Shown piece after piece: positions 57,797 to 64,000 of a stretch of DNA of 64,000 bases. Position 1 is the first letter of the stretch, and every line of letters starts with the position of its first letter. This stretch comes from Halothiobacillus diazotrophicus. Lineage in GTDB: Bacteria > Pseudomonadota > Gammaproteobacteria > Halothiobacillales > Halothiobacillaceae. The stretch spans positions 2,232,501-2,296,500 of the forward strand of contig NZ_CP016027.1 of assembly GCF_001663815.1 (NCBI RefSeq), given 5' to 3'. The position numbers were made by a program, and so were the translations under genes. The notes under the pieces were generated by a model. That model was not told where the DNA came from and did no database searches. It saw only the letters and a list, made by a program, of their open reading frames with translations.

Positions 57797-57817
57797 GTCC
57801 CCGGTTTTGCCGGGGAC
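57797..57817 (-). terminator. Hairpin, probable terminator of the Sel1 gene
   Basis: GTCCCCGG at 57797-57804 and CCGGGGAC at 57810-57817 form a perfect 8-bp stem with a 5-base loop. On the minus strand it is followed by TGTTTGCTTG, a weak U-rich tract. On the plus strand no T-run follows, so it most likely ends the Sel1 transcript. Confidence 0.5.
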
Positions 57818-57869
57818 CGATGGGCGGAGATCAGGCTGAGGGCTGATTGGGCGAGTTTGCCTCGTCCAA

Positions 57870-58697
57870 TCAACGTGATGCGATCTTCTGGTAGTCGTCC
57901 AGCGCTGCGTTGAGTTGTCCCTTGGCGCTGACTTTCGCAGCCAATTCTTGACCCTGTTTGATCTGGGCGTCATTCAGCTTTGGTTCGAGATTCTTGAGTG
58001 CCGTGGCGGCGGCGACGTTGCCATGGTCCGCCAAGGGGCGCAGCAGGCCGTAGGCGGCAACCGGATCGGGCTTATCCACGCCCATGCCATCCAGGTACAT
58101 CAGGCTCAGGTTGTACTGAGCGGCGGCGTAGCCCTGAACGGCAGCGGCACGGAACCATTTGAACGCCTGGTGGTAATCCTGCGGAACCCCCTTGCCGGCG
58201 AGGTAGAGGGCAGCCAGATTGCTCTGTGCTCGGTCGTAGCCCTTGTCCGCAGCCATGCGGAACCATTTGGCGGCGACGGTATAGTCCTGTTTGACGCCGT
58301 CGCCGTTGTAGTACATGGTGCCCAGGGCAAGTTGGCCAGGCGCGAAACCCTGCTCGGCGGCACGTTGATACCAGGAAATGCCGGTGCTGAGGTTCTTGGG
58401 TACGCCCTGGCCGACGCAGTACATGTGGCCCAATACATATTGGGCAAAAATATCGCCTTTTTCTGCCTTGGGCAGCCAGCGTGCAAGACCGTCGCCGGCA
58501 TACAGATCCTGAGTCTTCGCTTCCGGAACCACAGTGGCGGCGGTGGGTTTGGCCTGGGCGTGATGCTTGTGGTGGTGTTTGTCGGCCTTTTCCGAGGCCT
58601 GAGCGCCTGTGGCGCTCAACGTAAAGCCCGCCAGGGCAATGATTGCCCAAGTGCCCGCGCGCATCGTCCGGTGCGCAGATGATATTCCTTTATTCAT
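57870..58697 (-). CDS. Secreted Sel1 repeat protein
   Basis: A 275-residue protein with a signal peptide (about 1-34), a short His-rich segment (ADKHHHKHHAQ), and four to five Sel1 repeats at about 70-225. Examples are AQYVLGHMYCVGQGVPKN, AQSNLAALYLAGKGVPQD and AQYNLSLMYLDGMGV. Sel1 repeats form alpha-alpha solenoids for protein contacts, so this is a periplasmic scaffold or adaptor of unknown partner. The start has AGGAGG eight bases upstream. The gene is alone, divergent from dnaG. Confidence 0.87.
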   Translation of the reverse strand: MNKGISSAHRTMRAGTWAIIALAGFTLSATGAQASEKADKHHHKHHAQAKPTAATVVPEAKTQDLYAGDGLARWLPKAEKGDIFAQYVLGHMYCVGQGVPKNLSTGISWYQRAAEQGFAPGQLALGTMYYNGDGVKQDYTVAAKWFRMAADKGYDRAQSNLAALYLAGKGVPQDYHQAFKWFRAAAVQGYAAAQYNLSLMYLDGMGVDKPDPVAAYGLLRPLADHGNVAAATALKNLEPKLNDAQIKQGQELAAKVSAKGQLNAALDDYQKIASR

Positions 58698-58959
58698 GGC
58701 AAATTGCCTCCTGAAACCAAACAGTTTTCGTTAACACGCATAGTTTGAACGGTTATGGTGCGCCGCTCAATATCTATGACGTTTTTTGGTGTTGTTTGTT
58801 TCATTAACGTATTGATTAATCGGGTGTGTTCTGAGGGTTCCGGGCGGGGCGGGCGGGATTTTTCCGCGCTTTTCCTGTGCATTGTCTGGCGGGTTTTCGG
58901 AGCGTGCTTGTCAGTCCGGATTTTCGCCCGCTCTTTGGTAGATCACATACAATGCGCGC

Positions 58960-60639
58960 ATGAGTTTTATCCCCGAATCCTTCATTGATGACGTGCTGGC
59001 GCGAACGGATCTGGTCGAGTTGATCCATCGGCAGGTGCCGCTCAAGAAAAAGGGGCGGGAATATGCGGCATGTTGTCCGTTCCATCAGGAAAAAACCCCG
59101 TCGTTCTATGTGAATCCCGACAAGCAGTTCTATCACTGTTTCGGCTGCGGGGCGCACGGCAATGCGATCAGTTTTCTGATGGATTACGAACACCGCGATT
59201 TTCGGGGCGCCATCGAGCAGTTGGCGGAAGCGGTCGGGTTGAGCTTGCCCGAGTCTGCTGCGGACCATGCCGTGCTGGATGCCCAGACGCAATCGTTCCA
59301 GGTGATGGATCGGGTGAATGCGCATTTCAAAACGCAATTGCGCCAGCATCCGGAGGCGATCGAGTACCTGAAAGGGCGACATCTGCAGGGTGAAACGGCG
59401 GCGTTGTACAGCATCGGTTTCGCACCGGGCGGCAATGCGTTGCTTCAGGCATTTGCGAAGGAACCTGCCACGATCGAAACCCTGATCGAACTCGGCTTGA
59501 TCATCCAGAAGGACGACGGCGAACGCTACGATCGCTTCCGACGTCGCATCATGTTTCCGATTCGCGACAAGCGTGGGCAGATCCGCGGTTTCGGCGGACG
59601 CATTGTCGGTCCTGGCGAGCCGAAGTATCTGAACTCGCCCGAGTCGCCGCTGTTTCACAAGGGTCAGCACGTGTATGGCGTGTACGAGTCGCGGCTCGAC
59701 AATGCTCGCCCGAACCGGCTGCTGATTGTCGAAGGCTACATGGATGTCGTGATGCTCGCGCAGCATGGGATTCGCAACGTGGTGGCGACGATGGGTACGG
59801 CGACCACGGACGAGCAGATCCAGCGGCTCTATGCGCAAACGGCCACCCTGGTGTTCTGTTTCGATGGCGATGCGGCTGGCCGCCGGGCGGCCGGCCGGGC
59901 GTTGCAGGCGGCGTTGCCGCATCTTTCCGATGGCCGGGATCTGCGGTTCCTCTTTTTACCGGATGGAGAGGATCCGGACAGTTTCGTGCAGCAGCAGGGG
60001 CAAGCCGGCCTGATCGAGTTGATCGAGCGGCACAGCCTCGCTTTCGATCAATTCATGCTCCAATTACTCGATCAGCAGGAGCCGGGCACCGGTACGGCCA
60101 TCCAGGCCCGGAAGGCGAAGACCGGCGCGGAGTGGGTGGGGCGACTGCCGGAAGGGGCGCTGAAGCGGATCACCCTGCGCCGCTTGAACGAACATACGGG
60201 CGTTTGGCGTGCCAAGGGGGCGCAGAATCAGCCGCCGCCTATCCCGCAACAGCCGCGCAAAAAGCCTGCACGCTATCCGGCGCATACCGTCGTTCTGGCG
60301 ATTCTGCTGCGCCATCCGGATCTGCTGCCGCATGTGCTCGATCCGTCGGCCTGGTTGGACGGTGCGGTTCCGGAGGGTTTCGCCGGGTTGCGCACGATGG
60401 CCGGCGAGCGGTTGTCGGCAGCGATCGCCGAGTCCTGGGACAGGGAGACTGTCGCGGCGGCCCGTGCGTGCGATTTTCACGGCGTGAACGACCTGGGGAT
60501 GGCCCAGGCGATTCTGCTGGATACCCTGAAACAACATCAGCGCGAACAGGCCGACGCCGCGCGCAAGCAGCAGTCGATCGAGCGTCTGGCACAGTTGCGC
60601 GGCCAAACGAGCTCGACTAATTTTCCGGAAGGGGATTGA
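58960..60639 (+). CDS. dnaG: DNA primase
   Basis: A 559-residue primase that makes RNA primers for replication. It has the N-terminal zinc-binding domain ([15 protein letters not shown], then HCFGCGAHG), a Toprim core with [10 protein letters not shown] and [12 protein letters not shown], and a C-terminal DnaB-binding region (about 430-559). The start at 58960 ([16 protein letters not shown]) is the family start. No ribosome site precedes it, and a TACAAT lies only six bases before the ATG, so a leaderless transcript is possible. rpoD follows about 110 bases later, as in the E. coli rpsU-dnaG-rpoD order; rpsU is not found just upstream. Confidence 0.95.
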   Translation: MSFIPESFIDDVLARTDLVELIHRQVPLKKKGREYAACCPFHQEKTPSFYVNPDKQFYHCFGCGAHGNAISFLMDYEHRDFRGAIEQLAEAVGLSLPESAADHAVLDAQTQSFQVMDRVNAHFKTQLRQHPEAIEYLKGRHLQGETAALYSIGFAPGGNALLQAFAKEPATIETLIELGLIIQKDDGERYDRFRRRIMFPIRDKRGQIRGFGGRIVGPGEPKYLNSPESPLFHKGQHVYGVYESRLDNARPNRLLIVEGYMDVVMLAQHGIRNVVATMGTATTDEQIQRLYAQTATLVFCFDGDAAGRRAAGRALQAALPHLSDGRDLRFLFLPDGEDPDSFVQQQGQAGLIELIERHSLAFDQFMLQLLDQQEPGTGTAIQARKAKTGAEWVGRLPEGALKRITLRRLNEHTGVWRAKGAQNQPPPIPQQPRKKPARYPAHTVVLAILLRHPDLLPHVLDPSAWLDGAVPEGFAGLRTMAGERLSAAIAESWDRETVAAARACDFHGVNDLGMAQAILLDTLKQHQREQADAARKQQSIERLAQLRGQTSSTNFPEGD

Positions 60640-60703
60640 ATCCCGCGGGCGTGCCCATAGGTTTCAACCAGCAGAAATAGCAGAAATTTTTTTCCGCGGG
60701 CGC

Positions 60704-60709
60704 TATAAT
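60704..60709 (+). promoter_or_regulatory. Probable -10 element upstream of rpoD
   Basis: A perfect TATAAT lies 40 bases before the rpoD ATG, in the dnaG-rpoD gap. No good -35 hexamer is seen at 16-18 bases; an A/T run precedes it instead. It would give rpoD its own transcript besides read-through from dnaG. Confidence 0.5.
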
Positions 60710-60748
60710 CGTCTGTTCGCAAAATTTACGCCTCAAGGTGACCGCCGC

Positions 60749-62578
<1,830 letters not shown>

Positions 62579-62593
62579 AATGCCCGCGGGCAA

Positions 62594-62624
62594 GCTCGGC
62601 GGCAACCGCTGCCGAGCCCTCTTT
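62594..62624 (+). terminator. Hairpin between rpoD and the tRNA gene
   Basis: GCTCGGC at 62594-62600 pairs with GCCGAGC at 62611-62617, followed by CCTCTTTC. It may be a weak rpoD terminator or a processing hairpin just before the tRNA. Confidence 0.4.
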
Positions 62625-62625
62625 C

Positions 62626-62702
62626 GGGCCTATAGCTCAGTTGGTTAGAGCAGTCGACTCATAATCGATTGGTCGCAGGTTCAAGTCCTGCTGGGCCCAC
62701 CA
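62626..62702 (+). tRNA. tRNA with CAT anticodon, probably tRNA-Ile2
   Basis: A 77-base cloverleaf. GGGCCTA at 62626-62632 pairs with TGGGCCC at 62692-62698, the anticodon loop is CTCATAA, and CCA is encoded. CAT could mean Met or the Ile tRNA whose C34 becomes lysidine. The anticodon arm and variable region (ACTCATAATCG, TTGGTCGC) are closer to E. coli tRNA-Ile2 than to its elongator tRNA-Met, so Ile2 is favoured. The 3' end of this gene is copied in the downstream tandem repeat. Confidence 0.88.
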
Positions 62703-62960
62703 CTCCCTCCGGTCGCGCTGAACCTCAGCGGACTATTCCAGCCAAACCCGCCTTGATCGGCGGGTTTGTCGCTTCGGCGGTGCGAAGCGATGCTTCGCGT
62801 TTTCGCCTACGCCCTGCTGGGCCCACCACTCCCTCCGGTCGCGCTGAACCTCAGCGGACTATTCCAGCCACACCCGCCCTGATCGGCGGGTTTGTCGCTT
62901 CGGCGACGCGAAGCGGTGCTTCGCGTTTTCGCCTTAGCCCTGCTGGGCCTCCCACTCCCT
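62687..62960 (+). repeat. 126-bp tandem repeats starting in the tRNA 3' end
   Basis: About 2.2 copies with an exact 126-base period begin at 62687, 62813 and 62939. Each copy opens with the last 16 bases of the tRNA (CCTGCTGGGCCCACCA). The third copy is partial and diverged (CCTCCCACTCCC). Each full unit also holds an AACCCGCC/GGCGGGTT hairpin and a GCGAAGC/GCTTCGC hairpin. Copies 1 and 2 differ at only a handful of bases. The 388 bases between the tRNA and the next gene contain these repeats and no gene that I can support. Confidence 0.9.
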
Positions 62961-63090
62961 TCGCCCTGCGGGGTCTATCCAGGCCAGTAACCCTCCACCA
63001 GACACTGTATTTGTGGGTGTCGTTTCCCTTGTCTACGCTTGTTAAGTGACTGATTGATTTTGCTTCGTTACAAGATCAGGAGGCGTCCTT

Positions 63091-63645
63091 ATGGTATTTG
63101 AGCGCATTGGGCAGCGAGTGTTCGGCTGTCTGTTTCTTGCAATAATCCTGTTGGCGGGAACCGCTTCGTTGGCTTCGGCCGGGATGCGTAGTCCGCTGGC
63201 ACCCGGCTTCAGTTGGGATCATGTGATCGGGATCGAGCGCACGCACGACATTCGCGTCGTGTACGGCATCAAGAAGGATGAGTGGGAAGCCGGCGTCGGT
63301 AAACCGCTGTTCTACGCGCGGGGTCTGTACGAAAGCTACGAAGCGATGGGCATCGATCCCAAGAATGTGGATATGCATCTCGTGGTGCATGGGGCGGCCG
63401 GGTATTGGCTACTGAATGATGCGGCCTACCGGAAATACAAGGACACGTTGCTGGGGAATCCCAACAAGCACGTGATCAAGGGACTGCTGGCCAAGGGCGC
63501 GCATATCGAAGCGTGCTACGAAACGCTGAAGGGGCACGGCTGGAAGCCTAGCGATCTCCTGCCGGGCGTCACGGTCGTGCATGATGCCTATTCGCGGATC
63601 ATCGATTTGCAGCTGCGCGGTTACGCCTATATCCCGTTCTTTTAA
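63091..63645 (+). CDS. Secreted DsrE-like protein
   Basis: A 184-residue protein with a signal peptide (about 1-30, cut near ASA-GM) and a DsrE/DsrF-like fold: VHGAAGYWLLN in the middle, the conserved Cys in HIEACYETLKGHGW, then DLLPGVTVVHDAYSRIIDLQLRGYAYIPF. DsrE-type proteins pass sulfur between carriers on a Cys. This secreted subtype is frequent in sulfur oxidisers and has no firm role. The ATG at 63091 follows AGGAGG. The stop overlaps that of the convergent thioredoxin gene by four bases. Confidence 0.8.
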   Translation: MVFERIGQRVFGCLFLAIILLAGTASLASAGMRSPLAPGFSWDHVIGIERTHDIRVVYGIKKDEWEAGVGKPLFYARGLYESYEAMGIDPKNVDMHLVVHGAAGYWLLNDAAYRKYKDTLLGNPNKHVIKGLLAKGAHIEACYETLKGHGWKPSDLLPGVTVVHDAYSRIIDLQLRGYAYIPFF

Positions 63646-63971
63646 GGGCGCCAGAGTTCGATCAGGCGGCCCAACTCCCGTTCCAGTTCCATCAGGCTGA
63701 AGGATCGGCTTTTTTCCAGGCTCAATTGCCCATCCAGAAAGAGTTTGACGGTCGGCAGGCTGAAGACGACGGACTGCCCGCAGATACCGGGTTGCCGTTC
63801 GCAATCGACATAGAGCAGGGTGATGTCGGGGAATTGCCCGCTGATCAGGGATTCCAGCTTGGGTTTGATGACCTGACATACCCCGCAGTGTGCTCCGCCG
63901 AACAGGACGAGAACGGCGCCATCCGATTGCAGGTGCTGATTGAATTGTTCGAGATCGGTCGGTTCAAGCAT
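63642..63971 (-). CDS. Thioredoxin family protein
   Basis: A 109-residue cytoplasmic thioredoxin-fold protein without a signal peptide. The active site is CGVC in GAHCGVCQVIKP near residue 29, and the cis-Pro is in SLPTVKLFLDG. The mixed CxxC (GV rather than GP) and the extra Cys pair further on (DCERQPGICG) set it apart from classic TrxA, so the redox partner may differ. It is tail-to-tail with the DsrE-like gene. Its start is near the window edge and appears complete. Confidence 0.85.
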   Translation of the reverse strand: MLEPTDLEQFNQHLQSDGAVLVLFGGAHCGVCQVIKPKLESLISGQFPDITLLYVDCERQPGICGQSVVFSLPTVKLFLDGQLSLEKSRSFSLMELERELGRLIELWRP

Positions 63972-64000
63972 CGATCGGTCATTCCCTTGTCTGGTGGCGC

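Noticed and set aside
62626-62702. CAT tRNA as elongator tRNA-Met
   Set aside because: Not excluded, but the anticodon arm and the TTGGTCGC region are closer to tRNA-Ile2. The tilS-dependent identity rules would decide.
62669-63049. 126-codon open frame with repeats (PAGPTTPSGRAEPQRT...) across the tRNA and tandem repeats
   Set aside because: The frame begins inside a tRNA, the 126-bp period is a multiple of three and so keeps any frame open, and the composition is unlike a protein. It is the translation of non-coding repeats.

Overview
The window looks like a chromosomal segment of a sulfur-oxidising, autotrophic gammaproteobacterium, most like Halothiobacillus or a close relative. The evidence is a soxYZ pair under its own two-component system, a secreted DsrE-like protein, an rpe-gph pair of the kind used with the Calvin cycle, the gammaproteobacterial gene orders fmt-rsmB-ntrYX-trkAH and dprA-smg-topA-tsaC-hemF, and GC-rich coding sequence. 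The genus is inferred from gene content, not measured. Nearly the whole window is dense core genome: I see no insertion sequence, prophage or CRISPR array.

Layout. 1-3880: the end of an rRNA operon (partial 16S, tRNA-Ile, tRNA-Ala, 23S, 5S, terminator). 4016-6104: a ComEA-like secreted protein, an orphan thiS, ilvE, a CHCC zinc finger protein and an unlisted 48-residue membrane protein. 6136-19186: a lipopolysaccharide/envelope locus with three GT4 and one GT2 glycosyltransferases, an ELM1-family protein, two 2OG-Fe(II) oxygenases, a polysaccharide deacetylase, an O-antigen ligase/polymerase, an LpxL-type acyltransferase, waaA and a NodIJ-like ABC exporter. 19410-25269: an Asr-like Lys/His repeat protein, folE-folM, argS with a SPOR protein, and rpe-gph. 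25381-32202: trpE, bioB, an unknown membrane protein, comF, rpmE2, a secreted nuclease, hemF and tsaC. 32257-37704: topA, smg, dprA and a LysM lipoprotein. 37935-48157: def-fmt-rsmB-DUF4390-ntrY-ntrX-trkA-trkH, one long head-to-tail run. 48175-51949: two more LpxL-type acyltransferases, ttcA and pip. 52044-56453: soxZ, soxY, a sigma-54 activator and a sensor kinase. 56474-63971: bioF, a Sel1 repeat protein, dnaG, rpoD, a CAU tRNA followed by 126-bp tandem repeats, the DsrE-like protein and a thioredoxin.

The most notable system is at 52044-56453. The region upstream of soxY holds a near-consensus sigma-54 promoter (52922-52938), and about 65 bp further upstream a 37-bp near-perfect palindrome (52981-53017) placed like an enhancer site. 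The next two genes on the same strand encode an NtrC-type activator with intact ATPase and GAYTGA motifs and a membrane kinase with a large extracytoplasmic sensor. Together they form a self-contained circuit that could switch the thiosulfate carrier SoxYZ on in response to an external sulfur compound. By contrast, the NtrX-like regulator at 43910-45295 has lost both GAFTGA and the Walker B aspartate, so it probably does not activate sigma-54 promoters.
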